Assembly (NCBI GenBank): GCA_007119985.1
Contig: SKOQ01000100.1
Coordinates: 1-16,954, forward strand
Length of the DNA stretch: 16,954 bases
Reading direction: 5' to 3'
Origin: Marinospirillum sp.
Lineage (GTDB): Bacteria > Pseudomonadota > Gammaproteobacteria > Pseudomonadales > Halomonadaceae
The notes beneath the pieces are model-generated. The model did no database searches. It was not told the origin of the DNA and was given only the letters and a program-made list of their open reading frames with translations. The position numbers and the translations under genes are program-made. Positions 7,361 through 13,753 of the stretch are shown here, one piece after another (the stretch's first letter is position 1; every line of letters begins with the position of its first letter).

Positions 7361-8090
7361 CGGCTCAACTTCAGCCCTGCCCTGCTTCATCTGGCTGCCT
7401 GGTTGGAGCTTTATGCCTGAGGTGTTTTTGCCTTGGATCAAGCAGCTTCCTGGCGAACATTGGGGGCTGGATTGGCAACGCCAGCCACCTCAGCAGCAGG
7501 CAGCTGAACAAGAGTTTGCCCAGCTGGTGGCAAAGCTTCTGGCGCACCCTGTCGCCCAAAGAGCCACACATTGGATCGGCTGGTCGCTGGGAGGATGGGT
7601 TGGAGAAGGTGTTTTTGCACAGGGCGGCCTAGCACCACAGGCCCAGCTGATCACGCTCGGCAGCACGCTCGACTTTGCCGCGCCTGAATTGGATCTGGCC
7701 GCTTTTCAAACCCAGTTTGCTGCGCACCCTCAGCGCAGTCTGGCTTACTTTGCTCGCCTCTGCTGCCAAGGGGCGCCTCAAGCCCTCCATCAGCGCCAGC
7801 AACTCATCCGCACTCAGCTGACAGGCCAGACCGAGCAGGAGCAGGCCCAGTTAGCACTTGGGCTGGCTTGGCTCGCCAAGATTGAAACAAGCCAATGGAA
7901 CCAGCCTGCAGAGCCGATTCAGCGCTGGGTTGCTGCAACGGGGAGCGATCGCCTCTGCCGTCAGCCCTTTGCGGATGCGCAGATCAGCACGAGCACCAGC
8001 CATGTTTTCTTTCTGGATCCAGCCTGGATTCAAGCCTCGACTCAGCAGTGCCACATCACTGGCGCATCAAGGATCACTCCATGTTCCTAA
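7326..8090 (+). CDS. bioH: Pimeloyl-ACP methyl ester esterase, BioH-like alpha/beta hydrolase
   Basis: A 254-residue cytoplasmic hydrolase expected to remove the methyl group from pimeloyl-ACP methyl ester, ending the fatty-acid-like elongation started by BioC. The oxyanion region IWLPGWSF lies at 22-29, the nucleophile elbow GWSLGG at 85-90 gives Ser87, and the likely Asp208 (ATGSDRL) and His226 (SHVFFLDP) complete the triad in the order and spacing seen in E. coli BioH. The rest of the sequence is strongly diverged and rich in Gln, so the assignment leans on these motifs and on position between bioF and bioC. The start ATG is preceded by GGAGG at 7315-7319 inside the bioF coding region, suggesting coupled translation; the next Met would remove the oxyanion region. 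BioG or another analogue is less likely because the GWSLGG elbow is BioH-like. Confidence 0.88.
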   Translation: MLRWITTRPQPDGSTSALPCFIWLPGWSFMPEVFLPWIKQLPGEHWGLDWQRQPPQQQAAEQEFAQLVAKLLAHPVAQRATHWIGWSLGGWVGEGVFAQGGLAPQAQLITLGSTLDFAAPELDLAAFQTQFAAHPQRSLAYFARLCCQGAPQALHQRQQLIRTQLTGQTEQEQAQLALGLAWLAKIETSQWNQPAEPIQRWVAATGSDRLCRQPFADAQISTSTSHVFFLDPAWIQASTQQCHITGASRITPCS

Positions 8091-8944
8091 CCTCGGCTTC
8101 ACCTCCAGCCAAGCCAGGTTTACTGGCACCCAAAAAACATCTGGCGCAGCAGTTCAGCCGCGCGGCAGCGACCTATGATCAAGCGGCCAGCATTCAGCAG
8201 CAGGTCGCGACCCAGCTTCTACAGCAACTCGGCCCGCTAGAAGGCCATTGGCTCGATCTTGGCTGCGGCTCAGGGGCGAACTTCGCAGCCCTGCAAGCTG
8301 CGGGGGCGGATCAGATTACAGGCGTTGATCTGGCGGCAGGCATGCTGGATATCGCCACATCCCGTGCCCAACCAGCCATCCAATTGGTCCAGGCCGATGC
8401 GGACCAGCTGCCTTTTCGACCGGCTCAGTTTGCGGGAGTTTTCTCCAGTCTGATGCTGCAGTGGAGCCACCAGCCAGCACAAAGCCTGCGCCACTGGGTC
8501 GACTTGCTGCAGCCCGGCGGCTACCTGGCCATCGCGACCTTGCTGCCCGGCACCCAGCAGGAAATCAAGCAAGCCTGGCAACAGCTGGATGACCGCCCCC
8601 ATGTGATGGACTTTATGCCCAGCGGCGTGCTCTACCAGCTGCTCGCCCATTTGCCGCTCAGACTCAGCAGCTGGCACACGGCCACCTTACAACAGGAGTT
8701 TGATCAATTCAGCAGCCTACTACGCCAGCTCAAAGCCATAGGTGCCACCAATACGCTGCCAGGACGCGCCACAGGTTTAGGGGGGCGTCAGGCACTGCGC
8801 CGGCTAGAAGAAGTCTATCCACGCACGGCTGAAGGACGCTTTCCGCTCACCTATCAAGTCGGCTGGCTGATTGCTCAAGTGCGCCCTCAAGACACCAAGC
8901 CACGGCAATTGGCTCGAAGAACTGATACCGCAGCCACATTTTAA
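8081..8944 (+). CDS. bioC: Malonyl-ACP O-methyltransferase
   Basis: BioC uses S-adenosylmethionine to methylate malonyl-ACP, disguising it so that the fatty acid enzymes can extend it to the pimeloyl level. The 287-residue protein is longer than E. coli BioC by about 35 residues, partly from an N-terminal leader before KKHLAQQFSRAAATYDQAA, the usual BioC start motif at about 18-36. SAM motif I is LDLGCGSGANF (58-68); acidic GVDLAAGMLDIA, QADADQLPF, the post-motif SSLMLQWSHQP and LLQPGGYLAIATLLPG follow as in the family. The reading frame is open far upstream inside bioH, but the ATG at 8081 has AAGGA 7 bases before it and overlaps the bioH end by only 10 bases, so it is the best start. Confidence 0.93.
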   Translation: MFLTSASPPAKPGLLAPKKHLAQQFSRAAATYDQAASIQQQVATQLLQQLGPLEGHWLDLGCGSGANFAALQAAGADQITGVDLAAGMLDIATSRAQPAIQLVQADADQLPFRPAQFAGVFSSLMLQWSHQPAQSLRHWVDLLQPGGYLAIATLLPGTQQEIKQAWQQLDDRPHVMDFMPSGVLYQLLAHLPLRLSSWHTATLQQEFDQFSSLLRQLKAIGATNTLPGRATGLGGRQALRRLEEVYPRTAEGRFPLTYQVGWLIAQVRPQDTKPRQLARRTDTAATF

Positions 8945-8954
8945 AGGAAACGTG

Positions 8955-9683
8955 ATGTCGCGCTATTTCATCACCGGCACCGATACCGATGCTGGAAAAA
9001 CCTGCATCAGCAGTGCACTGTTGATCCAAGCCCAACAACAAGGACTCAGTGCTTTTGGGCTCAAGCCGATTGCAGCTGGCTATGCCTCAGCCGATGAACT
9101 CACTGCAGCTGGATTCAGCAGCCTGCCAGCAAAGGTCAATCTGGATGCCCTGCTGCTCCAAGCCACCAGCCAGCCGCGCTATGCGCTGAGCCTGCATAAT
9201 CCTTGGTGCTTTCAAGATCCACTTTCGCCACATTTGGCCGCAAAACACCACGGCGTGACACTCACCTTGGAACAGCTCACTCAGGCTTGCCTGCATAACC
9301 TGGAGACAGCTGACGCCGCCTTTAATTTGATTGAAGGGGCAGGCGGCTGGCGCGTGCCTTTTCATGCTGAACAGACTTTGGATGCGCTGGCCGTGGCTTT
9401 AGATCTTCCGGTGATTCTGGTGGTGGGTCTGCGCCTTGGATGCCTCAACCATGCCCTGTTAACCGCTCAAGCCATTGCGCATTCCGGTTGCAGGCTGGCA
9501 GGCTGGGTCGCCAATCAAATCGACCCCCACCAGCAGGCGGCTGCAGAGAATATCGACTTTTTGCGCCAGCACTTTGATCGCCAAGGCGTCCCTTGCTTGG
9601 GTGTGGTGCCTCATCTGGCCGCCCTCTCTCCCCTCGAACGCGCAGATCAGGCGGCCAGCTATCTGCAGCTACCGGCAGGATGA
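8955..9683 (+). CDS. bioD: Dethiobiotin synthetase
   Basis: BioD is an ATP-dependent carboxylase that closes the ureido ring of 7,8-diaminopelargonate with CO2 to give dethiobiotin. The 242-residue length fits. The P-loop is GTDTDAGKT (8-16) with Lys15 and Thr16; substrate lysine Lys37 lies in GLKPIAAG; QDPLSPHLAA matches the DAPA-binding segment; EGAGGWRVPF is the second ATP/Mg region; LPVILVVGLRLGCLNHALLT and GWVANQID follow. I chose the ATG at 8955, preceded by AAAGGAAA at 8944-8950 in the 10-base gap after bioC, not the upstream in-frame starts inside bioC. The directly preceding GTG at 8952 is a possible alternative. Last gene of the operon; a terminator follows. Confidence 0.95.
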   Translation: MSRYFITGTDTDAGKTCISSALLIQAQQQGLSAFGLKPIAAGYASADELTAAGFSSLPAKVNLDALLLQATSQPRYALSLHNPWCFQDPLSPHLAAKHHGVTLTLEQLTQACLHNLETADAAFNLIEGAGGWRVPFHAEQTLDALAVALDLPVILVVGLRLGCLNHALLTAQAIAHSGCRLAGWVANQIDPHQQAAAENIDFLRQHFDRQGVPCLGVVPHLAALSPLERADQAASYLQLPAG

Positions 9684-9733
9684 CTCGCCCAACTGGTCTT
9701 TTTAGTGGTTTTCTGGCATGATCAGCGGGGTTC

Positions 9734-9766
9734 GGCCATCTGTCATTTCATGGATGGCCTTTTTTT
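9734..9766 (+). terminator. Rho-independent terminator of bioFHCD
   Basis: GGCCATC at 9734-9740 pairs perfectly with GATGGCC at 9753-9759, loop 12 bases, followed by seven T. It lies between bioD and yjdM, only about 20 bases before the yjdM start, so yjdM needs its own promoter or read-through; I see no convincing promoter in the 103-base gap. Confidence 0.85.
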
Positions 9767-9786
9767 ATTGATGAAGAGAAAAGAAT

Positions 9787-10122
9787 ATGAGCCAACTTCC
9801 TCCCTGTCCTGCCTGCACCTCAGTCTATACCTATGAAGACGGCCCACTCTTGGTCTGCCCTGAATGCGCCCATGAATGGAACCCACAAGAAGCCAGCAGC
9901 GAAGACACCAAGGTGATCACCGATGCCCACGGCCAGCCTCTTGCCGATGGCGACACAGTGACAGTGATTAAGGACTTGAAAATCAAGGGATCTTCTTCAG
10001 TGGTGAAGGTCGGCACCAAGGTCAAAAACATTCGATTGGTCGAGGGTGATCACGATATCGATTGCAAGATTGATGGCATAGGGGCGATGAAGCTCAAATC
10101 TGAGTTTGTCAAAAAGGCATAG
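9787..10122 (+). CDS. yjdM: YjdM (formerly PhnA) zinc-ribbon protein
   Basis: A 111-residue protein, the same length as E. coli YjdM. The N-terminus has a zinc ribbon with two Cys pairs, CPAC (8-11) and CPEC (24-27), and the C-terminus carries the very conserved block DGDTVTVIKDLKIKGSS followed by VKVGTKVKNIRLVEGDHDIDCKIDG and MKLKSEFVKKA. The old name PhnA came from the phosphonate locus, but the protein is not the phosphonoacetate hydrolase, and its role in the cell is still unclear. It sits alone between the bio operon and the photolyase cluster, pointing toward phrB. The ribosome-binding site is a weak purine stretch (GAAGAGAAAAGAA). Confidence 0.95.
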   Translation: MSQLPPCPACTSVYTYEDGPLLVCPECAHEWNPQEASSEDTKVITDAHGQPLADGDTVTVIKDLKIKGSSSVVKVGTKVKNIRLVEGDHDIDCKIDGIGAMKLKSEFVKKA

Positions 10123-10133
10123 CACACCCCAAA

Positions 10134-10167
10134 AGGGCTGGGCAGCAGCAGCCTAGCCCTCTTCTTT
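10134..10167. terminator. Convergent, probably bidirectional terminator between yjdM and phrB
   Basis: AGGGCT at 10134-10139 pairs with AGCCCT at 10155-10160; the stem continues through one G-U and three G-C pairs to a 7-base loop, 10 pairs in all. The plus-strand tail is CTTCTTT, and the minus-strand tail is TTTTGGGG, so it could serve both genes. The phrB stop codon (complement at 10153-10155) lies inside the stem. Confidence 0.65.
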
Positions 10168-11601
10168 CAGGGCCTGAAAAGCCTGCATCACCCTTTGACG
10201 GGCCAGCTTCAAATCTACACACGGGGCGGGATAATCACCACCACCGAGCAGACTGCCTTGCCCCACCGGAGGCTGATGGATTTGCTTCGCGTGATAGCCA
10301 GCCAGCTCAGGCAGATAACGGCGGATAAACTCGCCATCTGGATCGAACTTCTGCGATTGGCTATAGGGATTAAAAATACGGAAATAGGGCGCCGCATCCA
10401 CGCCCGTGGAAGCCGCCCATTGCCAGCCACCATTATTGGATGCCAGATCACCATCCAGCAGCTGCGTCATAAAATAGGTCTCACCATGTCGCCAATCAAT
10501 CAGCAGTTGCTTGGTCAAAAACATCGCCACCAGCATACGCAGGCGATTGTGCATCCAGCCCGTCTGATTCAACTGACGCATGGCCGCATCCACCAGCGGA
10601 AAGCCAGTCTGACCCGCCTTCCAGGCTGCAAAGTCACGCGCGACTTTTGGATTGTCCAGCGAGCGCCAAGCCAAGGCTTCGGTGGCCTGCTGAAAAGCAC
10701 GACCACGGCTCACGCGGGGATAGCCCACCAGCAGATGGCGATAAAAATCGCGCCAGCCCAGTTCGCTCACCCAAGTTCCTGGACCGCTTTTTTTGTCCCA
10801 GCACAGATCACCAGCGTGTTTGAGCGCCGCATCCAGACACTGGCGGATCGACAGCGCGCCCACAGCGAGCCAGGACGATAGACCACTGGTGCCAGCCAAT
10901 GCAGGAAAGTCACGCTGTTGCTGATAATCCATCAAGCCTTGTGCACAAAAATCATCCAGTGCCTTCAGCGCGGCGACCTCACCGGCGGGTGGTGTCTCAA
11001 CCAGATCGGCCGTAGACCAGCCCCAGGACTCCAAGCTTGGTAAGATGAACGCCGGAGCCGGATAAGTGCATCGTCTTGGTGACGGCGCAGACAGAGGAGC
11101 AGAGAGGGCGGCTTGGACGCGCAGCACCCACTGACGATAGAAGGGTGTAAACACCGTGTAATAGCGCCCTTGCCCCGTCAGTAGCGATCCAGGAGGGAGC
11201 AGCACCTGATCCATCGATTGGGACCAACCGATGCCGTGGTGCGCCAAGGCGTCGCGCACCGCCTGATCGCGCTGGCGCTCATTCCACTCATACTCCTCAT
11301 GGCTATAGACCTGCTGGATCTGATGCTGGCGGCAAAAATCCACCAGCTGCGCCGGTAGCGCAACGAAATCAGGGCACTCCAGTGTCAACAGCGGGATATT
11401 CAGCTCGGCCAGTTGCGCTTGCAGCACCTTGAGATGTTGTAAGACCCAATCCACACGTCGCGCGCCCCAGCCATGCGCACGCCATTGCTCAGGCGTCAGC
11501 ACAAAGAGCGCCACCACAGGAGCATCCTGCTGGCAAGCAGCCCAGAGTGCAGCATGATCCTGCACACGCAAATCACTACGAAACCAAACCAGATGCGACA
11601 T
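10153..11601 (-). CDS. phrB: Class I CPD deoxyribodipyrimidine photolyase
   Basis: This enzyme uses near-UV/blue light to split cyclobutane pyrimidine dimers in DNA. The 482-residue protein is very like E. coli PhrB in length and motifs. An N-terminal Rossmann-like antenna domain begins HLVWFRSDLRVQDHAALW. The FAD and DNA-binding helical domain shows WVSELGWRDFYRHLL (Glu280 and Trp283, equivalent to E. coli Glu274 and Trp277), GFPLVDAAMRQLNQTGWMHN and NRLRM (333-356), and NNGGWQWAASTGVDAAPYF (389-407). The electron-transfer tryptophans appear intact at Trp312, Trp370 and Trp393, so the protein should be photoactive. It starts 14 bases after the MerR gene on the minus strand, so the two are cotranscribed. 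A GGGAG about 9 bases upstream serves as ribosome-binding site. Confidence 0.96.
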   Translation of the reverse strand: MSHLVWFRSDLRVQDHAALWAACQQDAPVVALFVLTPEQWRAHGWGARRVDWVLQHLKVLQAQLAELNIPLLTLECPDFVALPAQLVDFCRQHQIQQVYSHEEYEWNERQRDQAVRDALAHHGIGWSQSMDQVLLPPGSLLTGQGRYYTVFTPFYRQWVLRVQAALSAPLSAPSPRRCTYPAPAFILPSLESWGWSTADLVETPPAGEVAALKALDDFCAQGLMDYQQQRDFPALAGTSGLSSWLAVGALSIRQCLDAALKHAGDLCWDKKSGPGTWVSELGWRDFYRHLLVGYPRVSRGRAFQQATEALAWRSLDNPKVARDFAAWKAGQTGFPLVDAAMRQLNQTGWMHNRLRMLVAMFLTKQLLIDWRHGETYFMTQLLDGDLASNNGGWQWAASTGVDAAPYFRIFNPYSQSQKFDPDGEFIRRYLPELAGYHAKQIHQPPVGQGSLLGGGDYPAPCVDLKLARQRVMQAFQALKEEG

Positions 11602-11615
11602 CTTGTGGCTCCCGA

Positions 11616-12467
11616 TCAGCTCAAACGTAAGCGTTGCTGAATATCAGCAGGGCAGAGTTGTGTGCAGCTTTCTAAGCCCTCTACCTGACAAGCTAAGGTC
11701 AACCATTGCGGCTGAGTGGATTGAGGATCAGGCAGCAGAGTGACCAGTTCAGTCAGCTGCGCAGCTTGACCCTGCACAAAGACCCAGCGCGGGTGGACAC
11801 GCTGCGCGAGTTGAAGCAGCGCCTGACCACTGAGCGGCTGATCAAACCACACCACACGCAAGTCAGTATCGAGCAGACTATGGACTGCCAGCAGACTCGG
11901 CCAAGGATCATCTACGGATAAGGCCGCCAGCACCAGCTTAGGCCCGGTTGCCACCGTATGACGATGCGCTAAACGCTCGCCGATGCGGGTGCGCAAGAAG
12001 CGCGCTAGAAAAGCACGGCTGATTTCATCCTCTTCAAGCAGCAACAAAAGAGGTTGCCAGAGATGCTGGTTCAACTGGCTGCCCGACCAGCGCGCAAAGA
12101 GATGGCTATAGAGCTGATCCAAGCCCTCTTCATCAAGCTGCTGGAGCAGGTGTCGACAACGCTGCTGGTATTCAGGCCAATTTTGATCGACAGGAGGAGG
12201 CAGAACGGGAGCTTGGGGCTGATCCAACAGCTCACCTACTTGGCTAACACTGACGCCCTTATCTAGCCACTCTAAAATGCGATGCACTCGCTCGATATCC
12301 TCGACAGAATAGAGGCGATGGCCTTTGGGCGTGCGCTGGGGTTGAATCAATCCGTAGCGTCTTTCCCAAGCGCGTAGTGTCACGGTATTCACTTGCGTGA
12401 GGCGTGATACTTCACGAATCGGATACAGCGGACCACTGTTTTCCAAAGTCTCTGGATCTCGCTGCAT
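11616..12467 (-). CDS. MerR-family regulator, LitR/CarH-like but without cobalamin-binding residues
   Basis: The 283-residue protein has a MerR winged helix-turn-helix at residues about 14-80 (YPIREVSRLTQVNTVTLRAW, then ERRYGLIQPQRTPKGHRLYS), a linker, a helical bundle (about 100-165) and a C-terminal region shaped like a B12-binding Rossmann fold (about 170-283). This is the layout of LitR/CarH light-responsive repressors. However, the W-x9-EH signature of the helical bundle is replaced (the matching segment reads LLEEDEISRAFLARFLR) and the DxHxxG-type motif is absent (VDDPWPSLLAVHS), so cobalamin binding is unlikely. In Pseudomonas putida, LitR proteins without B12 binding work with a separate LOV photosensor. 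I chose ATG 12467, preceded by GAGGAG on the minus strand, over an upstream in-frame TTG that overlaps that site. It is cotranscribed with phrB and probably autoregulated through the repeats at 12509-12527. Confidence 0.85.
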   Translation of the reverse strand: MQRDPETLENSGPLYPIREVSRLTQVNTVTLRAWERRYGLIQPQRTPKGHRLYSVEDIERVHRILEWLDKGVSVSQVGELLDQPQAPVLPPPVDQNWPEYQQRCRHLLQQLDEEGLDQLYSHLFARWSGSQLNQHLWQPLLLLLEEDEISRAFLARFLRTRIGERLAHRHTVATGPKLVLAALSVDDPWPSLLAVHSLLDTDLRVVWFDQPLSGQALLQLAQRVHPRWVFVQGQAAQLTELVTLLPDPQSTQPQWLTLACQVEGLESCTQLCPADIQQRLRLS

Positions 12468-12505
12468 TCGCTTTCTCCTCAAGAATAGTCAGCCGATAAA
12501 GCGCA

Positions 12506-12527
12506 AAAAGGTACAGCTATTGTACAA
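12506..12527 (-). promoter_or_regulatory. Two 11-base direct repeats and candidate -10 upstream of merR
   Basis: Read on the minus strand, TTGTACAATAG is followed at once by CTGTACCTTTT, two 11-base units with cores TGTACA and TGTACC in the same register. The first unit contains TACAAT (complement at 12519-12524), a five-of-six -10 box, though no good -35 box is visible. The unit resembles the repeats upstream of the epimerase gene at 13692-13724. Confidence 0.5.
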
Positions 12528-12545
12528 CCTCTTAGGAGGCTATTC

Positions 12546-13577
12546 CTAGCCCTGCTGAGCGTGGATCAGTGCCTCGGCCAGAGCCCGACCAGAAAGATAA
12601 GCCCCTTCGACTCCGGTCTGCTGAAAATAATCACCACACAGATGCAGCCCTGCCGCCACCTCAGCCTTGTGCAAGGAGGACGACCAATAGGGCGACGCAC
12701 ACACGTTCGCCGTCAAAGCATAAAGCCAGCGATGGGCGGCTAAATGGATAGGCTGCGCCAGCTGCGGCTGCCCCACCACCTGCTTCCAAAGATTAAACAG
12801 CGCCTCAGCCACCTCTGCTGGTGGGGTATCCAGATGGGCGGCACTCCAGGCTGTATTGGCCTCAACGACCCACAGCGCAGCATCAGTTGATTCACACCAG
12901 CTGGGCTTAGCTGCTTGGCAGGTCCAGCGTCTTAAACCCAGTTCACCCGCATCAGGAGACGGCGTGGTCTGCGCAAAAGGGGTCGCCCGCGGCAGATGCG
13001 ATACAGCGGGTATCGGCTCCGTGGGATCGAGCCTGAAATAAGCCGTCCAACAGGGCTGAAGCGCAATCGAGGCCGCCTGCTGCGCCCAGGCTGGAGCGAC
13101 CGGCTGAAGCAAGGCGGCGGCTTGCGGGGCGGGAAGCGCCAACACCAGATGATCAAAACCTGACCAGAGCCGCTGCTGATCATCTTCAAGCTGCCAAGTC
13201 GCCTCAACTGGCTCAATACGCACAATCCGGCAGCTCGGCTCAAAGGGTATCCCAGCGCTGATCTGACGCGTTAAACCACTCATGCGTGGCACAGCGCACC
13301 AGCCCTGCTCTTCTGGCCAAGGCACCACCCAGCCCTTTTCTTCCCACTTGGCCAGCTGCGCCACAAAATCAGGATGCTGCGCTTGGATCACCTGCGCCCC
13401 TAAATCAAAAGGCACACCCTCCAAGCGACGAGATGACAAGCGCCCACCTGTTCCTCGGGCTTTATCGAATAAGGTCACCGAGTAGCCTGCACCTTTTAAG
13501 CTTGCGGCACACATCACTCCCGCCATTCCGGCACCGACGACCGCCACACTCGGCGTGGCTTTTTCTTTTTCATTCAC
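12546..13577 (-). CDS. FAD/NAD(P)-dependent oxidoreductase, renalase/amine-oxidase-like
   Basis: A 343-residue flavoprotein, probably cytoplasmic. The N-terminus has the dinucleotide-binding fold VAVVGAGMAGVMCAASL with GAGMAG at 15-20, the acidic end of the second strand (TLFDKARGTGGRLSSRR), and near the C-terminus LHLCGDYFQQTGVEGAYLSG, the segment that contacts FAD in this superfamily. This matches the COG3380-like family annotated as NAD(P)/FAD-dependent oxidoreductase; the substrate is unknown. Such proteins often lie beside photolyase and MerR genes. The start is a GTG (complement at 13575-13577) with AAGGG about 9 bases upstream; the nearby ATG at 13573 is out of frame. It ends 78 bases before merR on the same strand and is divergent from the epimerase gene. 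Confidence 0.85.
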   Translation of the reverse strand: MNEKEKATPSVAVVGAGMAGVMCAASLKGAGYSVTLFDKARGTGGRLSSRRLEGVPFDLGAQVIQAQHPDFVAQLAKWEEKGWVVPWPEEQGWCAVPRMSGLTRQISAGIPFEPSCRIVRIEPVEATWQLEDDQQRLWSGFDHLVLALPAPQAAALLQPVAPAWAQQAASIALQPCWTAYFRLDPTEPIPAVSHLPRATPFAQTTPSPDAGELGLRRWTCQAAKPSWCESTDAALWVVEANTAWSAAHLDTPPAEVAEALFNLWKQVVGQPQLAQPIHLAAHRWLYALTANVCASPYWSSSLHKAEVAAGLHLCGDYFQQTGVEGAYLSGRALAEALIHAQQG

Positions 13578-13648
13578 TCTGCTTTACCCTTGATCATCAA
13601 CTATGCTGCATCAAGACCCAAGCCAAAGCTCTATTCTTAGCTTCACAT

Positions 13649-13677
13649 TGAAAAACGAGCTTGGCACTGAAAAACGA
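13649..13677. repeat. Direct repeat TGAAAAACGA, two copies 19 bases apart
   Basis: The identical 10-base sequence occurs at 13649-13658 and 13668-13677 in the intergenic region between the FAD oxidoreductase and the epimerase. A 19-base period is close to two DNA helical turns, so both copies would face the same side. No regulator is known to me for this sequence. Confidence 0.5.
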
Positions 13678-13687
13678 ATCGATCACG

Positions 13688-13693
13688 AGAATA
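13688..13693 (-). promoter_or_regulatory. Candidate extended -10 for the FAD oxidoreductase gene
   Basis: On the minus strand TGC TATTCT forms an extended -10 element (hexamer complement at 13688-13693), overlapping the outermost of the three 11-base repeats. No good -35 is seen, which an extended -10 can tolerate. The start site would be near 13681, leaving a leader of about 100 bases. Confidence 0.3.
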
Positions 13694-13724
13694 GCACAAC
13701 TTTTGCACAAGTGTTGTATAGTGG
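13692..13724 (+). promoter_or_regulatory. Three tandem 11-base direct repeats overlapping the epimerase promoter
   Basis: Three consecutive 11-base units lie at 13692-13702 (TAGCACAACTT), 13703-13713 (TTGCACAAGTG) and 13714-13724 (TTGTATAGTGG). The first two share GCACAA in the same register, and the third carries TTGTATAG. A candidate -10 box, TATAGT, is at 13717-13722, inside the third unit. CarH-type MerR repressors are known to bind tandem 11-base direct repeats. The same stretch also reads as an imperfect 22-base dyad (13696-13717), with outer arms ACAAC and GTTGT. Confidence 0.55.
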
Positions 13725-13753
13725 AGAGCAGGTTCTTTTAAAGGAGTCACCTT

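Noticed and set aside
7895..8080. Upstream in-frame extension of bioC
   Set aside because: It would overlap bioH by almost 200 bases and adds residues not typical of BioC; the ATG at 8081 has a good ribosome-binding site.
8871..8954. Upstream in-frame extension of bioD
   Set aside because: BioD proteins begin just before the P-loop, as from the ATG at 8955, which follows AAAGGAAA.
10195..10881. 228-codon plus-strand frame inside phrB
   Set aside because: phrB on the other strand is intact with all catalytic residues; the antisense frame has no motif or start signal.
12491..12498. GCCGATAA, resembling a sigma-28 -10 box
   Set aside because: It points away from merR, has no matching -35 box and no gene downstream in that direction.
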